Positions 1-6,746 of a stretch of 29,287 nt of DNA are shown here, one piece after another. A program made the position numbers and the translations under genes. The first letter of the stretch is position 1. Each line of letters starts with the position of its first letter. The DNA is from an uncultured Collinsella sp. GTDB taxonomy: Bacteria; Actinomycetota; Coriobacteriia; Coriobacteriales; Coriobacteriaceae. The notes beneath the pieces are model-generated. The model saw nothing but the letters and a program-made list of their open reading frames with translations, did not search any database and had not been told where the DNA came from. The stretch is taken from NCBI GenBank assembly GCA_934654835.1, contig CAKUGY010000021.1, positions 1-29,287 on the forward strand, written 5' to 3'.

Positions 1-563
1 CCAAACATAAAGCCAAAGATCGCCAGGATAGCGCAGTTAAAGCCAAAGATGACGCCCCAGATGGTCTTGCCCGTGTGGTTGGACACCCACAGCGCGATAA
101 AGTCGGTGCCGCCGGTCGACGCGCCGGACTTAAGTGCGATAGAGGCGCCAAGGCCCGAGACCACGCCGCCAAAGATGATAAGCATGATCTTGTCGCCCAA
201 AAAAGGTGCGAAGTGAAAGACATTCAGGAACAGCGACGAGAGCGCGACCTGCATCATCGAGAAGATAACGAAGCGCTTGCTGATGCCGCTCCAGCACAGA
301 AGCGCCACGGGGATGTTGAGCGCGAGCATGCCGAGCGAGGTGTCGATATGAACGCCGCCGAGCGAGGTGACGCGATCGAGCAGGACCGCGACGCCGGTGA
401 GGCCGCTCGGAAGCAGGTCGGCGGGCCGAATGAACGCCTGGATCAGGAAGGTCTGCAGAATGGCGGATATGGTGACCGCCACGGCAGTGATGGCGCGGCG
501 GACGATGGTAAGGCGGCCGAGCACGAGCACTCGGTCCGTGAGCTGATCAATGGCGTTCGCCAC
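1..563 (-). CDS. YitT-family membrane protein (partial, C-terminus off the window)
   Basis: The minus strand from a GTG at 563 reads without a stop to the left edge, giving about 187 residues. The SD AAAGGAGCC lies 3-11 nt upstream. The protein is strongly hydrophobic, with several membrane segments, and contains the stretch SGASTGGTDFIALW, a hallmark of the YitT/DUF161 family (five to six TM helices followed by a small cytoplasmic DUF2179 domain). That C-terminal domain would lie beyond the window. The transport substrate of this family is not established. A TACAAT on the minus strand (614-609) could be its -10 box, but no good -35 is visible. The gene is not obviously linked to the neighbouring HAD gene, because a strong terminator lies between them. 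The family call is confident; function is unknown. Confidence 0.85.
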   Translation of the reverse strand, partial: MANAIDQLTDRVLVLGRLTIVRRAITAVAVTISAILQTFLIQAFIRPADLLPSGLTGVAVLLDRVTSLGGVHIDTSLGMLALNIPVALLCWSGISKRFVIFSMMQVALSSLFLNVFHFAPFLGDKIMLIIFGGVVSGLGASIALKSGASTGGTDFIALWVSNHTGKTIWGVIFGFNCAILAIFGFMF

Positions 564-621
564 GTAGGCTCCTTTCGAAGGCAGATGTAATTGTGGGGCA
601 TGCCGGCGATTGTAGCAGGAG

Positions 622-668
622 TAAGAAAAAACCACCACAAAGGTGCCTGTCCCCTTTGTGGTGGTTTT
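622..668 (-). terminator. Intrinsic terminator of the HAD phosphatase gene
   Basis: The 16-bp perfect arms AAAACCACCACAAAGG (628-643) and its complement (653-668) enclose a 9-nt loop. Read on the minus strand, the stem is followed by a T6 run, so it terminates the HAD gene that ends at 682. The loop contains GTCCCC-type sequence also seen in other small palindromes of this window. Confidence 0.75.
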
Positions 669-681
669 GGCGGCCAGATGG

Positions 682-1311
682 CTAGATGGCAGAAAGGATG
701 TCGGTAAGATTGTCGATGATGGTGTCGGCGGCGGACTGGTCCAGGTTGACGCCTTCGTGCGGACGCAGCGCCAAAACGCGGGCACCGGAGCGCTTACCGG
801 CCTCGATGCCCATCGGCGAGTCCTCGATGACCAGGCACTCGGCCGGCTCCACGCCCAGTGCCTCCATGGCACGCAGGTAGATCTCGGGGTCGGGCTTAAA
901 CGCGCTGCACTCGTGACCGCTGATGGTGTAGTCCAGCACGTCGGCAATACCGGCGATCTCCACCAGCTCGTCGATCAGCTCACGATAGGACGAGCTCGCG
1001 ATGGCGCACATCACGCCGCGCTCGTGTAGCTCGCGCATCACCGGCTCCGTCTGCTCGTTGAGCAACTCGGCATACGGAACGGGATGGACCGGGCTGTAGA
1101 CCTGCTTGTACTCCACGCGCAGGCGCTCGCGCAGCTCGACATCGTCGGGCACCAGCGCCTGCCAAATGGCCGGCTCGTTCGATCCCGAAAGGTCGGGGAT
1201 CTCGTCAAAATGGAACCCCTTCTCTTCCATAAACGCCACGCGGCGACGGTTGTAGAACCACTCGGTATCGACCAGCACGCCATCCATATCAAACAGCACT
1301 GCCTTGATCAT
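682..1311 (-). CDS. HAD-superfamily hydrolase, beta-phosphoglucomutase/phosphatase type
   Basis: This 209-aa protein has all four HAD subfamily IA motifs: DMDGVLVD near the N-terminus (nucleophile Asp8, acid/base Asp10), Ser106 in AIASSS, Lys139 in FKPDPEIY and IEDSPMGIEAG around 162-172. The helical cap inserted after motif I marks the beta-PGM/sugar-phosphatase type. It would dephosphorylate or isomerise a small phosphorylated metabolite in the cytoplasm; the substrate cannot be read from sequence. The start at 1311 is chosen because the SD GAGAGGAG sits 6 nt upstream; the ATG at 1317 would abut the SD with no spacer. A terminator upstream (1331-1362) separates it from the deglycase gene, so it probably has its own transcript despite lying next to a sugar operon. 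Confidence 0.85.
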   Translation of the reverse strand: MIKAVLFDMDGVLVDTEWFYNRRRVAFMEEKGFHFDEIPDLSGSNEPAIWQALVPDDVELRERLRVEYKQVYSPVHPVPYAELLNEQTEPVMRELHERGVMCAIASSSYRELIDELVEIAGIADVLDYTISGHECSAFKPDPEIYLRAMEALGVEPAECLVIEDSPMGIEAGKRSGARVLALRPHEGVNLDQSAADTIIDNLTDILSAI

Positions 1312-1330
1312 ACGCATCTCCTCTCAAGAG

Positions 1331-1362
1331 CAAAAAGGGGATGGGGCGCAAACCCCATCCCC
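1331..1362 (-). terminator. Intrinsic terminator of the PTS/deglycase operon
   Basis: The arms GGGGATGGGG (1337-1346) and CCCCATCCCC (1353-1362) form a 10-bp GC-rich stem with a 6-nt loop. On the minus strand it is followed by TTTTT (1336-1332). It lies just downstream of the deglycase stop at 1397. Confidence 0.85.
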
Positions 1363-1396
1363 TCTCAATCAACCCGTAAGGTTTACTTACTTGTGA

Positions 1397-2380
1397 TTAG
1401 TAGGAAAGCTTCCACATGTAGCGACGCATGGTCAGCGGGTGCTGACGGGCCTCGGCGATCTGGTTGCCGTACTCGCGCATAACGGCGAGGTGCAGCAGCG
1501 GGTTGAAGTAGGTGACAACGCTCGCCGGCACGGCGTCGGCCAGACCGTAGTCCTTGGAGTCGATCAGAGCGACCTTGGCGCCCATGCGCTCAAGGAAGGT
1601 GAGGGCGCGAGCGTCCATCGGACGGGTAGCACCATCGGACATGAAGAAGACGTAGGGCTTACCCTCGGTAGAAACCTCGAACGGGCCGTGGAAGTACTCG
1701 CCGGTGTTGTAGGCGGCGGCGTCGATCCACTGCATCTCGGTGAACAGGAAGGCGGCGTGAGAATAAGCCATCTTCTCGGAGGCACCGGAAGCCATGAAGT
1801 AGATCATCTCGTCGTCCTTGAAGTCCTCAGCGAACTTCTTGGCGAGCTTCTTGCAGGACTGAGCAGCGTTCTCGCACAGGTCGAAGACGTTGGTGAGGCC
1901 GGTGATCATGTCCTCGTACTTGTCATAGCCCTCGGTCTGCTGAAGGATCTCGAGAGCAAGAGCGATGGCGTAGCCAGGCTTCTCGGCCTTGGCGGCAAAG
2001 TTGGCATGGAAGCCGTGGACGATGACGTGGTCGGCGTCGACGGTCAGAGCGGAGCCAGCCTTGTTGGTGAGGGAGACGACCGGGCAGTTGTGCTTCTTGG
2101 CGGTCTTGTTGGCCTCGACGGTCTCGGGCGTGGAGCCACCGAGGGAACAGGTGATCACGAAGGTGTGCTCGTTGACCCAGGAAGGCGTGTCGTAGTTGAA
2201 CTCGTTAGCGGTGAAGATCTGAACGTTCAGCTTGTCCGTGTTGTTGGCCAGGAAGTACTTGGCGGGGTACAGGTCGGACATGGAAGCACCGCAGCCGACG
2301 AAAGCGACGCTGTGGATCTCGTGGTTGGACAGGACGTCAGCGACGATCTGCTTAGGGAGGTTAAGGTCGATCTCGTACAT
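1397..2380 (-). CDS. SIS-domain sugar-phosphate deglycase (FrlB/GfrE/GfrF-like)
   Basis: A 327-aa protein with two SIS folds: one around residues 20-150 (GCGASMSDLYPAKYF at 29-43, CSLGGSTPETVEA near 78-90) and one around 190-327, ending in MRRYMWKLSY. Glu215 and His231 (in GEYFHGPFE) are 16 residues apart, as I recall for the catalytic Glu/His pair of FraB and FrlB deglycases. Those enzymes split 6-phosphorylated Amadori adducts into glucose-6-P and an amine or amino acid. The start at 2380 is chosen for its SD GAAAGGAA; the frame stays open to 2500, but that upstream part reads through repeats. It lies 198 nt after EIID and is probably the last gene of that operon. The exact substrate (fructoselysine, glucoselysine, fructose-asparagine or another aminosugar) is inference. 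Confidence 0.8.
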   Translation of the reverse strand: MYEIDLNLPKQIVADVLSNHEIHSVAFVGCGASMSDLYPAKYFLANNTDKLNVQIFTANEFNYDTPSWVNEHTFVITCSLGGSTPETVEANKTAKKHNCPVVSLTNKAGSALTVDADHVIVHGFHANFAAKAEKPGYAIALALEILQQTEGYDKYEDMITGLTNVFDLCENAAQSCKKLAKKFAEDFKDDEMIYFMASGASEKMAYSHAAFLFTEMQWIDAAAYNTGEYFHGPFEVSTEGKPYVFFMSDGATRPMDARALTFLERMGAKVALIDSKDYGLADAVPASVVTYFNPLLHLAVMREYGNQIAEARQHPLTMRRYMWKLSY

Positions 2381-2578
2381 CTGACACATTCCTTTCGATT
2401 TTTGCGGCGCCACATTGCCGGACGCTCGCAGGGTTACCGTGATTGGGGCCGAGTCGCCAGCCCGTTGAGGATGTGACATGAGGGACTGTCCCTTTGTCAC
2501 GTTTAGGGATGGGAACCTGCCTGGGGTATGGGATGCCAGGCAGGCCCCCGGGGAAAGCGTTTGGACGCTCGGTCGCGA
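2381..2578 (-). other. Intercistronic region with two hairpins, EIID to deglycase
   Basis: This 198-nt gap lies inside an otherwise tightly packed operon. It holds an imperfect palindrome at 2473-2500 (GTGAC/GTCAC outer arms, AGGGAC/GTCCCT inner arms) and a 9-bp stem, CCTGCCTGG (2516-2524) with CCAGGCAGG (2536-2544). Neither is followed by a T run on the minus strand, so they look like mRNA-stabilising or processing hairpins, or an inserted small repeat, rather than a terminator. No promoter is evident. Confidence 0.5.
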
Positions 2579-3412
2579 CTAGGCCAGGATGCCGGCCGCG
2601 GAGAGGGCGATGCCGCCCACGATGGCGATCACAAGAAGCCAACCGGTGTTGACGTTCTTCTTGATGAGCCAGTACATAAGGCCGGTGAGGCCGAGGGAGA
2701 TCATCTGGGGCATCATGCCGTCCAGGATATCCTGGATAACGACGGTGCCGTCAGCGAACTGCAGCGGGGTGGTGGCGCCGATCAGCGTAGCGATCATGCC
2801 GCCCACGGACATAAGACCCACGATGCCGCAGACATACATGAGCTTCTCCATGAGGTCGCCGCCCTGGAGCTTGCTCAGATACTCGTGGCCGCCCTGGTAG
2901 CCGATCTTGGCAGCGAACCACGTGATCAGCACGGAGGGAACGATGGAGATGAGCATGGCCAGGATCGGGCCCATGATGGAGCCCTGCTGAGCCAGCTGAA
3001 CGCCCAGGCCAAAGGCGATGACGCGGATGGTGCCCTGGAAGAAGGAGTCACCGATACCGGAAAGCGGGCCCATGAGCGAGGTCTTGACCGCGTTAATCGA
3101 ATCGGGGTCGAAGTTCTCGGGATCCTTGGCGTACTCCTCCTCCATGGAGGCGGCGAGGCCCAGGACGAAAGCGCTCGTCTGCGGGGTGCAGTTGTAGAAC
3201 GCCATGTGACGGTGGTAAGCCTCTTTCTTAGCAGCGAGCTGCTTGGGATCGGACTCGTCCGGATAGAGGCGATCGAGCGTGGGGACCATGCCGTAGAGGA
3301 AGCCCATGTTCATCTGACGCTCGTAGTTCCAAGAGGCCTGGATGGCCCAGGAGCGCCAGAAGAACTGGCTGACCTTCTTGTTCAGGGACACGTCCTTGGT
3401 TGCGGTTGCCAT
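2579..3412 (-). CDS. PTS mannose/fructose/sorbose-family IID component
   Basis: This 277-aa membrane protein fits the EIID family in length and features. It has an N-terminal amphipathic part (VSQFFWRSWAIQASWNYERQ), the conserved FFQGTIRVIAFGLG stretch after the SLMGPLSGIGDS signature near the centre, and several hydrophobic segments in the C-terminal half. With EIIC it forms the sugar-translocating channel. The start at 3412 follows AAGGAGGAACACACT; the frame is open further upstream into EIIC, which is not used. Only 13 nt separate it from the EIIC stop, so they are cotranscribed. The substrate is inferred from the deglycase genes beside it. Confidence 0.93.
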   Translation of the reverse strand: MATATKDVSLNKKVSQFFWRSWAIQASWNYERQMNMGFLYGMVPTLDRLYPDESDPKQLAAKKEAYHRHMAFYNCTPQTSAFVLGLAASMEEEYAKDPENFDPDSINAVKTSLMGPLSGIGDSFFQGTIRVIAFGLGVQLAQQGSIMGPILAMLISIVPSVLITWFAAKIGYQGGHEYLSKLQGGDLMEKLMYVCGIVGLMSVGGMIATLIGATTPLQFADGTVVIQDILDGMMPQMISLGLTGLMYWLIKKNVNTGWLLVIAIVGGIALSAAGILA

Positions 3413-3425
3413 AGTGTGTTCCTCC

Positions 3426-4220
3426 TTAGTCTTCGTCGTCTTCGAGCGGATCGTAGTCGGAATCGACACCGGCGGCTGCATGGGAACCGTTGAACTTGAA
3501 GCCCATGAAGACGATAGCCAGGCACACACCGATCAGAGCGACCGCGATGACGGACAGGTTGAGGTAGGCGGCGAGCAGGAAGCCGATGAACAGGAACGGG
3601 GTCATGCCCTTCTTGATCATCATGGTGAGCAGCAGGGCCAAGCCGTAGGCGGTCATGATCTTGGTCGAGACGTTCAGACCAACGGACAGCCACTCGGGAA
3701 CCATGTTGACGATGGCCTGGACCAGGTCGGTGCCGACGAAGACGGCCAGGAAGATCGGCAGGAAGTACATGATGGCGTACAGACCGGAGCCGGCGCAGAT
3801 GTGCATACGGTAGGCGGTCTTGAACTTGCCGTTATCGATCGCGTTATCGGCCACATGGGTGAGGGCGGCGATGATGGAACGGAAGACAATGCCGAGGAGC
3901 TGACCCAGGACGGCGACCGGGATGGCGATCGTCATGGCGGTCTCGGCGGAAGCATCGGTCAGACATGCGAAGGCAGCGGCCACGATGCCGCCCAGGACCA
4001 TATCGGGCGGAACGGCTGCGCCGACCTGCACCAGGCCCATGGACACGAGCTCGACGGCGGCACCGACGGCAAGGCCGGTGGGCACATCGCCCAGCAGCAG
4101 ACCGACGAGCGTAGCGCCAACGAGGGGCTGCTCGAAGTTAAGACGACCGAGCAGGCGGGAGTCCCACATGCAGAACACGCCGACGAGGCCGACGAGCACC
4201 GCACTGATGAACGTATTCAT
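3426..4220 (-). CDS. PTS mannose/fructose/sorbose-family IIC component
   Basis: A 264-aa integral membrane protein with about seven to eight hydrophobic segments. It has the typical EIIC features PLVGATLVGLLLGD (near 32-45) and LVSMGLVQVGAAVPPD (58-73), a re-entrant/permease signature of this family. The C-terminus is an acidic cytoplasmic tail (DYDPLEDDED). It forms the substrate pore with EIID and receives phosphate from EIIB. The SD AAAGGAG lies just upstream of ATG 4220. It sits between EIIAB and EIID in the usual man/lev/gfr order. Confidence 0.93.
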   Translation of the reverse strand: MNTFISAVLVGLVGVFCMWDSRLLGRLNFEQPLVGATLVGLLLGDVPTGLAVGAAVELVSMGLVQVGAAVPPDMVLGGIVAAAFACLTDASAETAMTIAIPVAVLGQLLGIVFRSIIAALTHVADNAIDNGKFKTAYRMHICAGSGLYAIMYFLPIFLAVFVGTDLVQAIVNMVPEWLSVGLNVSTKIMTAYGLALLLTMMIKKGMTPFLFIGFLLAAYLNLSVIAVALIGVCLAIVFMGFKFNGSHAAAGVDSDYDPLEDDED

Positions 4221-4256
4221 ACCCTTCTCCTTTCAGTCAGGCAAAAGCCTGGTTGA

Positions 4257-5183
4257 TTACAGCTTGGCGTCGATGTCGACGCTCTGATACGTGGGGGTCT
4301 GCTGAACGTAGAGCTTGATGCCCATGTCGAGCAGCTGGTTGACGTCGGCCTTCTGGGTGGCGTCGAAGAAGACGGAGCTGTCCTTGCCGCCGATCTGGTC
4401 GGCACCGTCATGGTTGGCGGTGGCGCCCAGGTTGATGGCGTCAAGCTTGTAGCCCTGGCAGAACTGCAGCATCTCGGCAGTGTTGCCAAAGACGAACATG
4501 ACGCGCTCGCCGAGGGTGTTGAGCTTGTCCATCTTGGCAAGGGCACGCTCGACGGTGAAGACGTTCAGGCGCACGCCCTGGGGCTTGGCAAGCTTAAGAG
4601 CGCCCTTCTTGATCTCATCGTTGGCGGCAGCGTTGTCGACGACGATGATTCGCTCGGCCTGAACCTTGGTGGTCCAGGTAAAGACGACCTGGCCGTGCAG
4701 CAGACGGTAGTCAAGACGTGCGAGGACGATCTTGGCGGGACCGGCGCTGTGACGGACGGCCTTGGCCTTCTTGGCAGGTGCTGCGGGAGCAACCTCGACC
4801 GGGGCGTTGGGGTTGGTCAGACCGGTGCGGGCCTCGTTGATGAGGGCCGCGAGCTCGACGCCCTTGACAGGGGCGGGGCTCATAGCGAGCGTGAGCGCCA
4901 GCGGAATGTTGAAACCGCTGACAACCGTGAACTTCGTGCCGTTCTTGGAAAGCTCGACCATGTTGTTGTTGACCGAGCTACCGAGCATATCGGTTAGCAC
5001 ATAGACGGTGTCGTCCGCGTTGAACGTGGCGATCATGGCGTCCACCTTATTGGTGATGGGCTCCTTGTCGTCACGAGCAAGCGACACGACGTGGACGTTC
5101 GACACGTCGCCGAGAACCATCTCGAGCGTGTCTTTGGCGCCTGCGGCCAGGCCGCCATGAGATGCGAGAATGATCTGATTCAT
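4257..5183 (-). CDS. PTS mannose-family fused EIIAB component
   Basis: A 308-aa fusion. Residues 1-125 are EIIA, with phosphoacceptor His9 in ILASHGGLAAG. An Ala/Pro/Lys-rich linker covers about 126-148. Residues 150-308 are EIIB, with phosphoacceptor His163 in LDYRLLHGQVVFTW. It relays phosphate from HPr through His9 and His163 to the sugar entering via EIIC/EIID. ManX of enteric bacteria has the same fusion, while the Salmonella gfr and dga systems have separate A and B proteins. The SD GGAGGAGG lies ahead of ATG 5183. It is the first gene of the operon, with a promoter region at 5200-5290. Confidence 0.93.
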   Translation of the reverse strand: MNQIILASHGGLAAGAKDTLEMVLGDVSNVHVVSLARDDKEPITNKVDAMIATFNADDTVYVLTDMLGSSVNNNMVELSKNGTKFTVVSGFNIPLALTLAMSPAPVKGVELAALINEARTGLTNPNAPVEVAPAAPAKKAKAVRHSAGPAKIVLARLDYRLLHGQVVFTWTTKVQAERIIVVDNAAANDEIKKGALKLAKPQGVRLNVFTVERALAKMDKLNTLGERVMFVFGNTAEMLQFCQGYKLDAINLGATANHDGADQIGGKDSSVFFDATQKADVNQLLDMGIKLYVQQTPTYQSVDIDAKL

Positions 5184-5199
5184 CTTGCCTCCTCCTTTT

Positions 5200-5215
5200 C
5201 GTTATGGTCATTATA
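5200..5215 (-). promoter_or_regulatory. PTS operon -10 region and motif shared with the EamA promoter
   Basis: On the minus strand this reads TATAATGACCATAACG, beginning with a consensus -10 (TATAAT, 5215-5210). The -35 region 16-18 nt upstream is poor, suggesting a regulated or activator-dependent promoter. The same 16-mer recurs with two differences at 6490-6505 in front of the EamA gene. Confidence 0.55.
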
Positions 5216-5253
5216 ACGTCTTATACGTTGCTTATATTGCTAATTAGTATAAA

Positions 5254-5288
5254 GACCGTTCGCGGGTGAAAATCGACCGTTGACGGGT
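5254..5288. promoter_or_regulatory. Direct repeats with 21-bp period upstream of the PTS promoter
   Basis: GACCGTTCGCGGGT (5254-5267) and GACCGTTGACGGGT (5275-5288) differ at two positions and start 21 bp apart, which is two helical turns. They lie about 40-75 bp upstream of the TATAAT at 5215. The placement suits tandem activator binding beside a promoter with a weak -35. The binding protein is unknown. Confidence 0.45.
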
Positions 5289-5366
5289 TTAACGTACTCG
5301 AAACGTTGGTGGCGGGCAGGCCGGCGCAGGCTGGATAACCCCAGTTCGAGCGCTAAGCGCAATCCC

Positions 5367-6449
5367 CTATCGCACGAAGTACCAGGGGCTTTCCTGCACG
5401 GTAGGCTCCAGCGCGATGCCTGTGCGCTCCTTGAACAGATCCATGTCCTGCGATTTCTCCGTCCACCACGCATTGGGCTTAAAGGTCATGCTCTCGACAA
5501 TACGTTTAACAATGACGCTGTTGCGCAGCTTGGAGAAATCGGTGTTCATGATCAGGATGGACGTGAGCACCAGCACAATGCCCAGGACCTTGATCGCGCC
5601 GGCGGACTCGGCATAGATGCCAATACCGACCAGGACGGTCGCCACGGTTTCGAACGAAGCCACGACCGGCACCTTCGACGTCTCAAGATCCATCGAAAGG
5701 CCCTGCATATAGAAAATGTACGCAAGAGCCGTAGGAATAAAGCCAAAGCCTGCGAACAGCAGGATGAGCTGCGGGGACATTGCCGCAGCCACATCGGACC
5801 ACGGGGCCGAAAGCACTGCCATAAAGCATCCGCCAAAGACAAAGCCCCAAAACGTGACGGCCAGCGGATGCAGCGTCTTGGTGGCCATGCGGCTAAACAC
5901 CGCCAGCAGCGCACCGCAAAGTCCGGCGATCACGCCCGACACAACACCCCATACCGAGAAATGGAAACCGGAAAGATCGCCACTCGTCACCGCAAGCACG
6001 CAGCCAACGATGTTAAAGACGATGGCCACGAGCTTGTTGGGGGTCACATCCTCGCAATAAAGCACACGGCCGAGCATGACGCCAAACACCGGCGAGGTGT
6101 AGAGCAGCACCGATGCCGTGGACATGCCAACCTCGCCCATGCACTCGTAATAAAGCGTGTTAGCGGTGGCGAGGCCGACAATGCCAAGAAGCGCGCAGGG
6201 AACAAGCTCTTTAGGACTTGCTTTGAACAGCGCCATAGGACCCGAGGCCTTTCCCTCACGAGCACCTCCCTGGCAGCCCATAAATGCCAAGACCGGAGCC
6301 ATCAAGATGGCACCCGACAACAGGCGAAAGGCCGCCATGCTCTGAGACGAAACGCCCAGGGCCGATATGCCGTTGACAAAGATTCCGATGGTGCCCCACA
6401 TAAGCGCGGCGATCAGCACCAGCACATAGCCCAGATTGCTTCTCTTCAA
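5367..6449 (-). CDS. EamA/DMT-family transporter with a C-terminal extension
   Basis: This 360-aa protein has about ten hydrophobic segments arranged as two EamA repeats (first starting LGYVLVLIAALMWGTIGIF, second near FHFSVWGVVSGVIAGLCGALLAV). A hydrophilic tail of about 60 residues follows, longer than usual for the family. DMT transporters usually export or exchange amino acids, nucleosides or other metabolites. The best start is TTG 6449, 5 nt after AGGAGG; an ATG at 6485 has no SD and overlaps the presumed promoter. It lies between the two deglycase genes and shares a promoter motif with the PTS operon. A role such as exporting the released amino acid (for example lysine) is therefore possible but unproven. 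Confidence 0.85.
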   Translation of the reverse strand: MKRSNLGYVLVLIAALMWGTIGIFVNGISALGVSSQSMAAFRLLSGAILMAPVLAFMGCQGGAREGKASGPMALFKASPKELVPCALLGIVGLATANTLYYECMGEVGMSTASVLLYTSPVFGVMLGRVLYCEDVTPNKLVAIVFNIVGCVLAVTSGDLSGFHFSVWGVVSGVIAGLCGALLAVFSRMATKTLHPLAVTFWGFVFGGCFMAVLSAPWSDVAAAMSPQLILLFAGFGFIPTALAYIFYMQGLSMDLETSKVPVVASFETVATVLVGIGIYAESAGAIKVLGIVLVLTSILIMNTDFSKLRNSVIVKRIVESMTFKPNAWWTEKSQDMDLFKERTGIALEPTVQESPWYFVR

Positions 6450-6489
6450 CGTAGCCTCCTTGGCTTTGTTACCAATATGTTTCATACTA

Positions 6490-6517
6490 CGTTATAGTCG
6501 TTATATACATTTATCAA
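6490..6517 (-). promoter_or_regulatory. EamA gene promoter with motif shared with the PTS operon
   Basis: On the minus strand TTGATA (6517-6512) lies 15 nt from TATAAC (6496-6491). The stretch 6505-6490 reads TATAACGACTATAACG, 14 of 16 identical to the PTS promoter motif at 5215-5200. It contains a direct repeat of TATAACG, so it may also be an operator. Confidence 0.5.
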
Positions 6518-6543
6518 GACACAAATCGGCGAACGGGAAAACA

Positions 6544-6572
6544 TTGACACAAGGAGTGTCCCCAAGTGCCAA
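6544..6572. repeat. Small imperfect palindrome of the GTGTCCCC type
   Basis: TTGACAC at 6544-6550 faces GTGCCAA at 6566-6572, with GACAC/GTGTC inside. The sequence resembles other small GGGAC/GTCCC palindromes in this window (622-668, 2473-2500, 11701-11723). Confidence 0.4.
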
Positions 6573-6606
6573 CCACGGCGACGCCGATGTTTTGGCAAAG
6601 TCAGCG

Positions 6607-6706
6607 AAAACCCGTCAGAGCGAGCAAGGTGCCTTGAAGTGAGGCGGCATTGACCTTCTGGTCATGCCGCCGAAGCTGAAAGGCAGATTGCCGCTCTGGC
6701 GGGTTT
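6607..6706. repeat. About 100-nt long imperfect hairpin element
   Basis: The two halves pair along nearly their whole length. The outer arm (6608-6622, starting AAACCCG) pairs with 6692-6706 (ending CGGGTTT). A middle arm, GCAAGGTGCCTT, pairs with AAGGCAGATTGC. The inner arm 6643-6655 (GGCGGCAT, GACC) pairs with GGTCATGCCGCC (6660-6671) around a TTCT loop. No T run follows on either strand. It could be a REPIN-like dispersed repeat or a structured RNA downstream of the second deglycase gene. Confidence 0.6.
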
Positions 6707-6720
6707 GCAGCGTCGAGCCA

Positions 6721-6746
6721 TTACGCGGTTTGGTAAAACCGCGTAA
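6721..6746 (-). terminator. Perfect 11-bp stem directly after the second deglycase gene
   Basis: TTACGCGGTTT (6721-6731), loop GGTA, then AAACCGCGTAA (6736-6746), abutting the stop codon at 6747-6749. There is no T run after the stem on the minus strand, so its efficiency as an intrinsic terminator is doubtful; it may protect the 3' end. Confidence 0.5.

Noticed and set aside
1439..2476. 345-codon open frame on the plus strand
   Set aside because: It is antisense to the first SIS deglycase gene; its Val/Leu/Gly/Asp-rich composition is a codon shadow.
2381..2500. N-terminal extension of the first deglycase
   Set aside because: The frame is open, but it reads through a palindrome; the SD and family alignment support the start at 2380.
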